From the NCBI RefSeq assembly GCF_009996735.1, contig NZ_JAACYI010000014.1:1-64000 (forward strand): 64,000 nucleotides of DNA. The letters are read 5' to 3'. Under the pieces are notes generated by a model, which searched no databases, was not told where the DNA came from, and saw only the letters and a list, made by a program, of their open reading frames with translations. Below, piece by piece: positions 9,097 through 17,111 of this stretch. This DNA is from Cellulomonas sp. APG4 (GTDB lineage Bacteria > Actinomycetota > Actinomycetes > Actinomycetales > Cellulomonadaceae). The position numbers and the translations under genes are program-made. Within the stretch, counting starts at the first letter, position 1. Each line of letters opens with the position of its first letter.

Positions 9097-10062
9097 TCAG
9101 TCGAAGGGCGCGTCGAGCCACGCGTGGACGGGCGGCACGAGCTGCTCGAGCTCGTCCCAGAGAGCGTCCGGCACCGGGGCCCGCGCCGCGTCGACCGTCT
9201 GGGCGATGCGCTCGGGCCGGCTCATGCCCACGACCGTCGACGCGAAGCGCGGGTCGCGCAGCGAGAACTGCAGGGCCGCGGTGCGCAGATCCGTCCCGTG
9301 CGCCTCGCACGCGGCCGCCATCGCGTCGATCGCCGCCCGCACCTCGGCTCGCACCTCGCGGTAGCCGTACGTGGAGCCCGAGCCGGCCAGGATCCCGCCG
9401 CCGTAGACCGCGGCGTTGAAGACGCCCAGACCCTGCTCGGCAGCCATGTCGAGCAGACGGCCCGCGCTGCGGTCCAGCAGCGTCCAGCGGTTGTGCACGA
9501 GCAGGCTGTCGAAGACGCCCGTCGCGAGGTAGCGCTCCATCTCCTGGACGCGGCCACCCGCGAGCCCGATCGCACCCACCTCGCCGTCGTCGCGCAGCGC
9601 GACGAGCGTCTCGAGTGCGCCGCCCGGCGCGGTGATCTCCTCGAACGCGAAGTTCTCCGGGTCGTGCAGGTGGACGAGCGGCAGGTGGTCGAGGCCCAGG
9701 CGCTCACGGCTCTCGGCGACGGAGGCGCGCACACGGGCCCCCGAGTAGTCGCGGTCGCGCGGGTCAACCTTGGTCACGACGACGTGGCCACGCGGCAGAC
9801 CCCCGGTGAGCCGGATCGCCTCGCCGATGCGGCGCTCGGACTCGCCGTCGCTGTAGCCGTTCGACGTGTCGAGGCAGCGGACCGGGCTGTCGAGTGCGGC
9901 GAGCACCGTGCGCACGCCCTCGTCGGCGGAGACCTCGCGGCCGTACAGGCGCGGGATGCTGCCGAGCGGGCTCGCGCCGAGGGTGAGGGCCGACACCTCG
10001 AGGCCGGTGCGGCCCAGCGGCCGCATCCAGTCGGGGGACTCCGGGGTGGGGGTGCTCGTCAT
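9097..10062 (-). CDS. Aldo/keto reductase (D-threo-aldose dehydrogenase-like)
   Basis: This 321-residue TIM-barrel oxidoreductase starts with RPLGRTGLEVSALTLGASPLG. It keeps the Asp/Tyr pair in CLDTSNGYSDGESE, the Lys in VVTKVDPR and the His in LVHLHDPEN. The ASPLG and SNGY forms resemble the D-threo-aldose/L-fucose 1-dehydrogenase and pyridoxal-reductase branch more than YghZ. The ATG at 10062 is used because the domain begins a few residues later. It is on the same strand and 14 bp ahead of the kinase gene, so cotranscription is likely, although a functional tie is not obvious. Confidence 0.88.
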   Translation of the reverse strand: MTSTPTPESPDWMRPLGRTGLEVSALTLGASPLGSIPRLYGREVSADEGVRTVLAALDSPVRCLDTSNGYSDGESERRIGEAIRLTGGLPRGHVVVTKVDPRDRDYSGARVRASVAESRERLGLDHLPLVHLHDPENFAFEEITAPGGALETLVALRDDGEVGAIGLAGGRVQEMERYLATGVFDSLLVHNRWTLLDRSAGRLLDMAAEQGLGVFNAAVYGGGILAGSGSTYGYREVRAEVRAAIDAMAAACEAHGTDLRTAALQFSLRDPRFASTVVGMSRPERIAQTVDAARAPVPDALWDELEQLVPPVHAWLDAPFD

Positions 10063-10129
10063 CGTCGCTCCGCTCGCGTCGGTGGCCGTGGCCGCTGCGT
10101 CACCATCACACCACTGCCAGGATGGCGGC

Positions 10130-11392
10130 GTGAGCACCGACACCACCGAGACCCCGCGGCGCCTGCGCTGCGCCCTGTTCGTCGACTTCGACAACGTCTA
10201 CATCGGGCTGCAGAAGCTCGACGCGAGCGCGGCGGAGGCCTTCGCGAGCTCGCCCGGGCACTGGCTCAGTGCGCTCGAGCAGGGCAGCGACGCCGACGGC
10301 GAGTTCACGCGGCGCTTCCTCGTGCGCTCGTGCTACCTCAACCCGTCCGTGTTCTCGCAGTTCCGGCCCAACTTCACGCGCGCGGGCTTCGCGGTCGTCG
10401 ACTGCCCGTCGCTCACCCAGCAGGGCAAGAGCAGCGCCGACATCAACCTCGTGCTCGACGCCGTGGACGCGCTCGCGGCCGAGACGCGCTACGACGAGTT
10501 CGTGATCCTCTCGGCCGACGCCGACTTCACGCCGCTCGCGCTGCGCTGGCGGGCCGCCGACCGCCGGGTCACAGTCGTGACGGCGAGCCCCGCGGCGAGC
10601 GCGTACCGGGCGGTCGCGGACACCGTGGTCACCGCGGACGAGCTCGCGGAGCTGGTCAAGCACCCCGAGGTCGACCTCGCCGAGGGTGCACTGCCCGACG
10701 CGGCAGGAGCGTCGGCCGAGGGCACCGACGAGCCCGCCCCCGCGACGTCGTCGGGCCCGGGGACCGCTGCCGCGCGCCGTGCGGTGCTGCGGACGGTGCG
10801 CGGCGCGGACCGCCCGCTCACCGGCGGCGCGGTCGCCGCCGCGGCGCAGAAGGCCGACCCGGGACTGCCGTCGAGCGGGTGGGACGGCACGGGCGGGTTC
10901 TTCGCGTGGCTCTCGGCGCACGTACCCGAGCTGGGCTACGCGTCGCGTCCGAGCCCGGGCTTCGTCTGGGATGCCCGCCGCTTCAGCGAGGCCGACCTGC
11001 CGGGCCGTGAGCCGGTGGACCTGCCGCCGCTCCAGCGCCAGGTGGTCGAGGTCACCGACATCCCCAACCTCACGCCCGAGCGCTACCGGCTGCTGCTCAC
11101 CACGCTCGCCGAGGACGTGAGCTCGACGTCGTTCGACCGGCCCGAGACCGCCAAGCGCGTGTGGACCGCGTGCCAGGCGGCGGGCGAGGCGATCGGCCGG
11201 GGGTCGGTCAACACGGTGATCCAGGGCATCCTCTATGCGGGCCTCGACCTGACCCGGGCCACCACCGCCGAGCAGGTCGCCGAGACGTGGGCGCAGAACG
11301 TCGTCGGGCTCTGCCGCGGCGCGCGCATGGAGCTGCGGCCCGAGGACGTCGCCGCGATCCGCTCGTGGGTGGGCGGCGGACTCGTCAGGTGA
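10130..11392 (+). CDS. NYN-domain putative RNase with LOTUS/OST-HTH-like domain
   Basis: The 420-residue protein begins with a NYN (LabA/PIN-like) nuclease domain, residues 14-175. Its acidic residues are Asp19, Asp21-Asn22 (FVDFDNVYIG), Asp104 and Asp130/Asp132 (LSADADFTPL). A low-complexity Ala/Glu linker (180-212) leads to a winged-helix-like segment of about 70 residues (RRAVLRTVRG to GFVWDARRF) that fits a LOTUS/OST-HTH domain. A third helical domain fills 300-420. NYN proteins cut or bind RNA; the RNA target is unknown. The GTG has AGGA upstream. Its stop overlaps the start of the phosphatase gene (GTGA), so they are coupled. Confidence 0.85.
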   Translation: MSTDTTETPRRLRCALFVDFDNVYIGLQKLDASAAEAFASSPGHWLSALEQGSDADGEFTRRFLVRSCYLNPSVFSQFRPNFTRAGFAVVDCPSLTQQGKSSADINLVLDAVDALAAETRYDEFVILSADADFTPLALRWRAADRRVTVVTASPAASAYRAVADTVVTADELAELVKHPEVDLAEGALPDAAGASAEGTDEPAPATSSGPGTAAARRAVLRTVRGADRPLTGGAVAAAAQKADPGLPSSGWDGTGGFFAWLSAHVPELGYASRPSPGFVWDARRFSEADLPGREPVDLPPLQRQVVEVTDIPNLTPERYRLLLTTLAEDVSSTSFDRPETAKRVWTACQAAGEAIGRGSVNTVIQGILYAGLDLTRATTAEQVAETWAQNVVGLCRGARMELRPEDVAAIRSWVGGGLVR

Positions 11393-12174
11393 GCCCGGAC
11401 CCGTCGTCGGCCGCCGCGCCCCACGGGGCGGGTGGCGTGCTCGTGCTGCTGCGGCACGGCGAGAGCGTGCACAACGCGGCGCAGGTGTTCACGGGCCTGC
11501 TCGACGTCGGGCTCACCGAGCGTGGCCGGGAGCAGGCCCGTGACGCGGCTCGGCTGCTCGTGGCGCACGGGCTGCGGCCCGACGTCGTCGTGACCTCGCC
11601 CATGGTGCGCACGCGCCGCACGGCCGAGCTGGTGATCGACGCAGCGGGCCTCGACGGCGTGCAGGTCGAGAGCACATGGCGGCTCGCCGAGCGGGACTAC
11701 GGCAGCCTCACGGACGTGCCGAAGGCGGTCGCGCGCGAGAGGTACGGGCCCGATCGGTTCATCACCGTGCGCCGCACGCTCGACGGCACCCCCGCACCGG
11801 CGAGCCCCGCGCAGGTCTCCGCGTTCGGGCCGGTGTACCGCGAGCCGGGATCCGGCCTGCCGGAACCGGGCGCGGGGGAGTCGTTGCGTGACGTCGTCGG
11901 GCGCGTGCGGCCGTGCTGGGAGGACCTGCTGGCGCGCGTGCACGCGGGTGAGCGCGTGCTCGTCGTCGGGCACGGGAACTCGCTGCGGGCGCTGTGCACG
12001 CTGGTCGACGGTCTCGCGCCCGAGGAGGTCGTGGACCTCAACCTGCCGCCCGCCCAGCCGCTGCGCTACGACCTCGACGGCGACGGTGGGCTGGTCCCGC
12101 GCGGCGGCCGCTACCTCGACCCGGCGACGGCCCACGCCCACGCGACCCGCATCGCCCACGAGGGCGGCACCTGA
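11389..12174 (+). CDS. Histidine phosphatase, phosphoglycerate mutase type
   Basis: The 261-residue protein carries the catalytic LRHGESVHN motif, the acid/base segment WRLAERDYG and the second histidine in VVGHGNSLRAL. The LAERDYGSLT and NLPPAQPLRYDL segments match 2,3-bisphosphoglycerate-dependent mutases (GpmA type), but the segment between differs (TLDGTPAPASP). A general phosphatase is therefore possible. It starts inside the stop codon of the NYN gene. If it is the glycolytic mutase, its location next to an RNA-binding protein is not the usual one. Confidence 0.85.
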   Translation: MSPDPSSAAAPHGAGGVLVLLRHGESVHNAAQVFTGLLDVGLTERGREQARDAARLLVAHGLRPDVVVTSPMVRTRRTAELVIDAAGLDGVQVESTWRLAERDYGSLTDVPKAVARERYGPDRFITVRRTLDGTPAPASPAQVSAFGPVYREPGSGLPEPGAGESLRDVVGRVRPCWEDLLARVHAGERVLVVGHGNSLRALCTLVDGLAPEEVVDLNLPPAQPLRYDLDGDGGLVPRGGRYLDPATAHAHATRIAHEGGT

Positions 12175-12205
12175 CCCACCCCCCTCCCGCCCTCCCCGGT
12201 GCCCA

Positions 12206-12378
12206 AAGGTTCGAAGGCGAACCTCTGCGCGGGTGGGCTGGTACTGAACCGCCGTTTGCGCACGCGAGCTCGCATCTGCCCACCGTTCGCATCCGAACGT
12301 CTGGACGGATGCGAGCTTGCGTGCGCGGAGGCCCGTTCTGGACGCGCCCAAACGCTGAGACGTTCGCCTTCGAACCTT
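12206..12378. repeat. Large nested intergenic palindrome (173 bp)
   Basis: Three nested inverted repeats share one centre. The outer 17-bp arms are perfect (12206-12222 and 12362-12378). The middle 19-bp arms have one mismatch (12258-12276 and 12308-12326). The inner 6-bp stem has a 4-nt loop (12284-12299). The element fills most of the gap between two convergent genes, so it could end transcription from both sides, but it is far longer than a simple terminator. It is unlike the other palindromes in the window in sequence. Confidence 0.85.
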
Positions 12379-12439
12379 CGGGAGCTGGAGGTGGCGCGGA
12401 GCGACGACGGCGTCCTGCCTCGGACCAACGTCCTCGGGC

Positions 12440-13693
12440 TCAGGCCGCCACAGCAGGACGCGCCCGCCGCCGGAGCACCACCACGGTCACGCCGGCGACG
12501 GCGACCGCCAGCACACCACCCGCGAGTGCGAGCGCGGCGAAGCTCGCACCTGCGACGACGAGGCCGGAGGCGGCTCCGCCGAGCGCGCCTGCGAGCGCGA
12601 TCGCGAGGTCGACGGTGCCCTGGGTCCGTGCTCGTGTGGTCAGGGGGAGCGCGGCCGTCAGCAACGCGGTGCCGCTCACGAGGCCGAAGCTCCAGCCGAG
12701 GCCCAGCAGCGCCAGGCCGACCGCGAGCAGCGGCACCGACTCCACGGGGGCGGCAGCCGTCAGCACCCCCGAGACCAGCAGCGTGACCCCCGCAGCCGCC
12801 GCGACCGTCTCGGCGCCGTAGCGGTCGACGAGCCAGCCCGAGAGCGGAGACGGCAGGAACATGCCCGCCACGTGCACCGCGATGACGAACCCGGCTGCGC
12901 CGACCGAGTGGCCGTGGCCGGTCATGTGCACCGGGGTCATGGTCATCACGGCGACCATCACGAGCTGGGTCACGACCATCACGACCGCGGCGAAGCCGAT
13001 CGCCCGACGCCGTTCCCGCGAGCTCAGCCCGGGCGCGCCGTCGGCCGCCGTGCCGGAACCCGAGGCCCCGGTACGCGCCGCGAGGCTGCGCGCGAGGAGC
13101 AGCGGGTCCGGCCGCAGAAGGACGGCGAGGGCGATGGCGGCAGCGGCGTACGCGACCCCCGCGAGCACGAACGGACCCGCGAGGGCGGGGATGCCCCACG
13201 ACTCGGCGAGATCGCCCGTCACGGTCACGAGGTTGGGCCCGACGACGGCGCCCAGCGTGGTCGCGACCAGCACGGTGCTGACGGCGCGGCCGCGGTGCTC
13301 GGGTGCCGCGAGGTCCGCGCCCGCGTAGCGCGCCTGGAGGTTGGTCGCCGACCCCGAGCCGTACACGAGCAGGGCCGCGAAGAGCAGGGGGACGTGGTCC
13401 CACAGCGCGGCGAGCACGACGCCGAGTGCCCCGAGCGCGCCGACGCCGTAGCCGAGCGCGAGCCCGGGCCGTCGGCCCGAACGGTGCGAGATGCGCCCCA
13501 CGGCCACGGCGGCGCCGGCCGAGCCGAGGGTGAACAGTCCGCTCGGCAGACCCGCGAGGCTCGTCGACCCGAGCATCTGCTGGGCGAGGAGCGCGCCCAC
13601 GGTGATCCCGGCCGCGAGACCGGCACCGCTCAGCAGCTGGGCGAGGACGAGCACGACGAGCGTGCGGCGCTGCTCGGGAACGGGTGCGCTCAC
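12440..13693 (-). CDS. MFS transporter
   Basis: The 417-residue protein has about 12 transmembrane helices. The loop between helices 2 and 3 carries GRISHRSGRRPGL (MFS motif A form GxxxDRxGRR), and the duplicate in the second half is SGWLVDRYGAE. A cytoplasmic loop of about 35 residues separates the two halves. Such proteins export drugs or small metabolites; the substrate is unknown. A His/Met-rich segment (TMTPVHMTGHGH) precedes helix 8. The GTG overlaps the stop of the DUF1905 gene by 4 bp, so the pair is cotranscribed. Confidence 0.87.
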   Translation of the reverse strand: MSAPVPEQRRTLVVLVLAQLLSGAGLAAGITVGALLAQQMLGSTSLAGLPSGLFTLGSAGAAVAVGRISHRSGRRPGLALGYGVGALGALGVVLAALWDHVPLLFAALLVYGSGSATNLQARYAGADLAAPEHRGRAVSTVLVATTLGAVVGPNLVTVTGDLAESWGIPALAGPFVLAGVAYAAAAIALAVLLRPDPLLLARSLAARTGASGSGTAADGAPGLSSRERRRAIGFAAVVMVVTQLVMVAVMTMTPVHMTGHGHSVGAAGFVIAVHVAGMFLPSPLSGWLVDRYGAETVAAAAGVTLLVSGVLTAAAPVESVPLLAVGLALLGLGWSFGLVSGTALLTAALPLTTRARTQGTVDLAIALAGALGGAASGLVVAGASFAALALAGGVLAVAVAGVTVVVLRRRARPAVAA

Positions 13694-14007
13694 ACGTCGC
13701 GCAACCGGAGCTCGATCGACGCGCTCCGACCCACCTCGAGGCCCTCGGCCCGGCGCACGGCCTTCTTGACGGGGAGCACGTACGTCCCGGCGTCCTTGCT
13801 CGGGAACAGCGACGTGTGCCACGTGGTCGCGCCCACGGTGACCTCGACCCGGACCGAGCCGAACCCTCGCGCGACGGGCGCCGCGAGCTCGAGCACCTCG
13901 TCGGCGACCTCCTCGGGCAGGCTCACGAAGGTCCAGCCCTCGCCCTGGCGCGCCTCCCAGAGCCACAACGGGGCGTCGAACGCGTACGTCACGGGTGTGC
14001 GGGTCAC
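13690..14007 (-). CDS. DUF1905 domain protein
   Basis: The 105-residue protein matches the small DUF1905 beta-barrel family: SLPEEVADEV near the start, GFGSVRVEVTVG, then TSLFPSKDAGTYVLPVKKAVR and a final polar strand. Members often occur alone or fused to a YdeI-like domain, and their role is not established. The GTG at 14007 is chosen from the family start. The gene ends within the start of the MFS transporter, suggesting a shared transcript. There is no signal peptide, so it is cytoplasmic. Confidence 0.8.
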   Translation of the reverse strand: MTRTPVTYAFDAPLWLWEARQGEGWTFVSLPEEVADEVLELAAPVARGFGSVRVEVTVGATTWHTSLFPSKDAGTYVLPVKKAVRRAEGLEVGRSASIELRLRDV

Positions 14008-14090
14008 CCGCGCAGTCTGCCGCGTGGGCCCGACACGCGACAGGACCGCCACCGTGAGGTGACGGCCCTGGCGCGCATGGTCCGGCGTGC

Positions 14091-15119
14091 TCAGCCCTTG
14101 GCCTCGACCGCGGCGGCCAGCTGGGTCACGACGTCGTCCAGACCCCACGGCAGCGAGAGCGCGGTGGGCGGCGAGACGGACGCGATGAACTCGGCGCCGA
14201 CCAGGGGCGCGACGGCGCCCTCGGTCACCTGCGGCATGACCTGGGCGTACGGCGCCTCGAGGAACGTGTCGGCCTCCTCCTGCGTGGTGCCGTAGACGAC
14301 GAGCACGTCGCTCGTCAGCTCGTCCAGGCGCTCGTGGCTCAGCGTGAAGTAGAACGGCGACTCGTCGGTGTCGAGCGTGTCCACGGCCTCGGCGTTGGTG
14401 AAGCCCAGGTCGAGCATGAACTCGACGCGCGGGTCCTCGTCCGCGTACACGTAGAACGTCCCCGCCATGTCCCACACGGCGGCGAGGCTCAGGCCCTCGA
14501 ACTCGGGGTGCGCCTCGGCGGCCGCGGCGAGCTCGGCGTCGATGTCCGCGAGCACCGTCTCCGCCTCGTCCTGCTTGCCGAGGGCCTCGCCCGCGATGGT
14601 GACGACGTCACGCCACGGCGTGGACCACGCCTCGCCCGGGTAGGCCACCACGGGCGCGATCTCGCTGAGGGTCGTGTACTGCTCCTGCGTGAGGCCCGAG
14701 TAGTGCGCGAGGATCACGTCGGGCTCGGCGGCCGAGATCTCCTCGAACGGCACGTCCTCGCCCGAGTCGGGCAGCACGGTCGGCATCTCCTCGCCGGCCT
14801 CGTCGAGGGCCTCGGAGATCCAGGGCAGGACACCCTGCTCGTCGCCGCCGTAGGCCTGGAAGGGGATCGCCACGGGGGTCACGCCGAGGGCGATGGCGGC
14901 GTCGGCCGCGCCCCAGCCCCAGGCGACGACGCGCGTGGGCTCCTCCTCGATCGTGGTCTCGCCGAAGGCGTGCTCGATCGTCACGGGGAACGCGGCGTCG
15001 TCGGCCGCGGCCTCCTCGGTCTCGGGCGCCTCGGGCTCGGCCTCGCTGCTGCACGCGGCGAGGCTCAGGGCGGTGAGGGCGGCGACGGCGAGGGCGGCGT
15101 GCCGGCGGGCTCGTGTCAC
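14091..15119 (-). CDS. Iron-siderophore ABC transporter substrate-binding lipoprotein
   Basis: The 342-residue protein has a Sec signal with lipobox LSLAAC, so it is anchored to the outer face of the membrane. An acidic linker follows, then a class III (FepB/FhuD-type) binding domain: VTIEHAFGETTIEEEPTRVV, ISAAEPDVILAHYSGL and APVVAYPG. It captures a ferric siderophore and delivers it to the permease pair encoded just upstream. The GTG has AGGAG 8 bp ahead. An iron box at 15200-15214 lies 81 bp before the start, so this gene probably has its own iron-regulated promoter although it follows the ATPase gene. Confidence 0.92.
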   Translation of the reverse strand: MTRARRHAALAVAALTALSLAACSSEAEPEAPETEEAAADDAAFPVTIEHAFGETTIEEEPTRVVAWGWGAADAAIALGVTPVAIPFQAYGGDEQGVLPWISEALDEAGEEMPTVLPDSGEDVPFEEISAAEPDVILAHYSGLTQEQYTTLSEIAPVVAYPGEAWSTPWRDVVTIAGEALGKQDEAETVLADIDAELAAAAEAHPEFEGLSLAAVWDMAGTFYVYADEDPRVEFMLDLGFTNAEAVDTLDTDESPFYFTLSHERLDELTSDVLVVYGTTQEEADTFLEAPYAQVMPQVTEGAVAPLVGAEFIASVSPPTALSLPWGLDDVVTQLAAAVEAKG

Positions 15120-15199
15120 GGGATCTGCTCCTGGGGTGAAGGACCGGGCACGCCCGGGCACGTGCCCGGCGGGGAACCCCCGCTCCGGTGCGGCGTGCG

Positions 15200-15214
15200 A
15201 GGTAAGGCTAGCCT
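15200..15214. promoter_or_regulatory. DtxR/IdeR-type iron box upstream of the binding-protein gene
   Basis: The 15-mer AGGTAAGGCTAGCCT matches 14 of 15 positions of the known iron-box core AGGTWAGSCTWACCT. It lies inside a wider near-palindrome, GGTRAGGCTAGCCTYACC, between the ATPase stop and the lipoprotein start. In actinobacteria, iron-loaded DtxR/IdeR binds such sites and represses uptake genes. The regulator gene itself is not in this window. Confidence 0.8.
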
Positions 15215-15261
15215 CACCAACCCTGCGCGACCAAGCCGGCGCCGACGGCGGCACCCGGGTG

Positions 15262-16056
15262 CTACTCCCGGTCGCCCGCCGAGCGCGGCAGCACCACGGG
15301 CCGGCCGGTGTCCGGGTCCTCGAGCAGGCGCGCCCGCACGCCGAACGCCGTGTGCACGACGTCCTCGGTGAGCGTGACGACCGGTTCGCCCCGCGCCACC
15401 ACTCGGCCGCCCGCCATCACCACCAGCTCGTCCGCGTAGCGCGCCGCGAGCGTGAGGTCGTGGATCACGAGCACCACGGTGGTGCCACGACGCACCTCGG
15501 CGCGCAGCACGTCGAGCACCTCGACCTGGTGCGCGACGTCGAGCGCGCTCGTGGGCTCGTCCAGCAGCAGGATCTGCGGCTGCTGCGCGAGCGCCATCGC
15601 GACCCACACGCGCTGCCGCTGGCCGCCGCTGAGCTCGTCGACCCGGCGGCCTGCGAGCTCGGCCGTGTCGGTCGCCTCGAGCGCGGCCGCGACCACCTCG
15701 TCGTCGTCGCTGCGGTGCCCGCGGAAGAACGACCGGTGCGGGTAGCGGCCGTGCGCCACCAGGTCGGCGACGGCGATCCCCTCGGGCGCCACCGGGTGCT
15801 GGGGGAGGATCCCGAGGGTGCGCGCGACCTGGCGGGTGGGCAGGCGGTGCAGGTCGGTGCCGTCGAGCGTGATGCGCCCCGAGGAGGGGTGCAGCAGGCG
15901 CGCGAGCCCGCGCACGAGCGTCGACTTCCCGCTCGCGTTCGCTCCGACGAGCACGGTGAGCGCACCTGGTCGCACGGCCAGGTCGACGTCGTGCACGACG
16001 GCGCGCTGCCCGTACCCGAGCGTGACGCCCTCGGCCGCGAGGAGGGGGGAGGTCAT
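15262..16056 (-). CDS. Iron-siderophore ABC transporter ATP-binding protein (FepC/FhuC-like)
   Basis: The 264-residue ATPase has Walker A GANASGKST, the FepC-type segment ARTLGILPQHPVAPEGIAV, signature LSGGQRQRVW, Walker B LLLDEPTSALD and switch VIHDLT. It energises uptake through the two FecCD permeases. The ATG overlaps the preceding permease stop by 4 bp, and GGAGCTCC lies ahead. The C-terminal part runs about 20 residues past the usual end (GVRARLLEDPDTGRPVV), a feature shared by many siderophore ATPases. Confidence 0.93.
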   Translation of the reverse strand: MTSPLLAAEGVTLGYGQRAVVHDVDLAVRPGALTVLVGANASGKSTLVRGLARLLHPSSGRITLDGTDLHRLPTRQVARTLGILPQHPVAPEGIAVADLVAHGRYPHRSFFRGHRSDDDEVVAAALEATDTAELAGRRVDELSGGQRQRVWVAMALAQQPQILLLDEPTSALDVAHQVEVLDVLRAEVRRGTTVVLVIHDLTLAARYADELVVMAGGRVVARGEPVVTLTEDVVHTAFGVRARLLEDPDTGRPVVLPRSAGDRE

Positions 16057-17111
16057 GCGGGGAGCTCCTTCTTCTGCTCGCCCCGGACGAGGAGCCAGAC
16101 GAGGAACGGCGCGCCGAGCGCACCGGTGACGAGGCCCGCGGGCGGGCTGAGGCTGCCCGGGACGAGGTGCTGCGCGGCGAGGTCCGCGGCCACGACGACG
16201 ACGGCGCCCACGAGCGGTGCCGTGACGAGCGCGGGCCCGCGGCCGCGCAGGCGGCGGGCGATCGGGCCGGAGACGAACGCGACGAAGGCGACGGGACCCG
16301 CGACGGCGACGGCGACCGCTGCGAGCGCGCTCGAGAGCGTGATCGCGCCCACCCGGGTCCCGACGGGGCGGGCGCCGACCGCGCGGGCCGTGTCGTCGTC
16401 GAGCGCGAGGGCGCCGAGCGGGCGGTGGGCGAGGCCGAGGAGCGCGCCTGCGGCCAGCACGGTGCCACCCACGCGTCCCACGTCGGCCCACGCGGCCGTG
16501 CCCACGCTCCCGACCAGCCAGAACCACGCGCTCTCGGCCTGCGTCAGGCTCGCGCGCGTGAGGGCGTAGCCGAGGAAGCCCTGGGCGAGGAAGGCCACGG
16601 CCACGCCGACGACGACGAACCTGGTGCCCGTCACCCCGCGGCCGCTCAGCGCGAACACCGCGACGGCCGCGCCCAGCGCACCCACGAGGGCGGCCCCCTC
16701 GACCGCTCGCCCCGTCGCACCGAGCGAGATCGCGAGCACGGCGGCCGCGCTCGCGCCGCCGGTGAGGCCCACGATGTCCGGGCTCGCCAGCGGGTTGCGC
16801 ACGACCGACTGGAGCAGGGCCCCGGCCAGGCCGAGGGCCGCGCCCACGACGGCGCCGAGCGCGAACCGCGGCAGCCGCAGGCCCGTCACCACGAAGCGCC
16901 CCTCGGTGCCTGGCCCGCCGACGAGGGCCTCGACGACCTGGCCGGGCGACAGCGCGACGGCCCCCACGGACAGGGCCACGACGGCGAGCCCCACGAGACC
17001 CACGCCGAGGCATGCGACCACGAGCAGGCCGCGCCGTCGGTCGCTGCGCCGGAGCTCGGGCAGCCCGGTGGCGCGGTCTACCTCGCCCACCTGCACGGCT
17101 GCGGCGGTCAC
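16053..17111 (-). CDS. Iron-siderophore ABC permease, FecCD family (second subunit)
   Basis: The 352-residue FecCD permease has about 9-10 helices. Family landmarks include LRLPRFALGAVVGAALGLAGALLQ, RNPLASPDIVGLTGGASAAAV and the late loop VGARPVGTRVGA. The Glu/Asp-rich cytoplasmic loop that docks the ATPase lies near DDDTARAVG. It overlaps both neighbours (4 bp each), so stoichiometric expression of both permeases and the ATPase is likely. A polar 30-residue N-terminus precedes helix 1. Confidence 0.92.
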   Translation of the reverse strand: MTAAAVQVGEVDRATGLPELRRSDRRRGLLVVACLGVGLVGLAVVALSVGAVALSPGQVVEALVGGPGTEGRFVVTGLRLPRFALGAVVGAALGLAGALLQSVVRNPLASPDIVGLTGGASAAAVLAISLGATGRAVEGAALVGALGAAVAVFALSGRGVTGTRFVVVGVAVAFLAQGFLGYALTRASLTQAESAWFWLVGSVGTAAWADVGRVGGTVLAAGALLGLAHRPLGALALDDDTARAVGARPVGTRVGAITLSSALAAVAVAVAGPVAFVAFVSGPIARRLRGRGPALVTAPLVGAVVVVAADLAAQHLVPGSLSPPAGLVTGALGAPFLVWLLVRGEQKKELPA

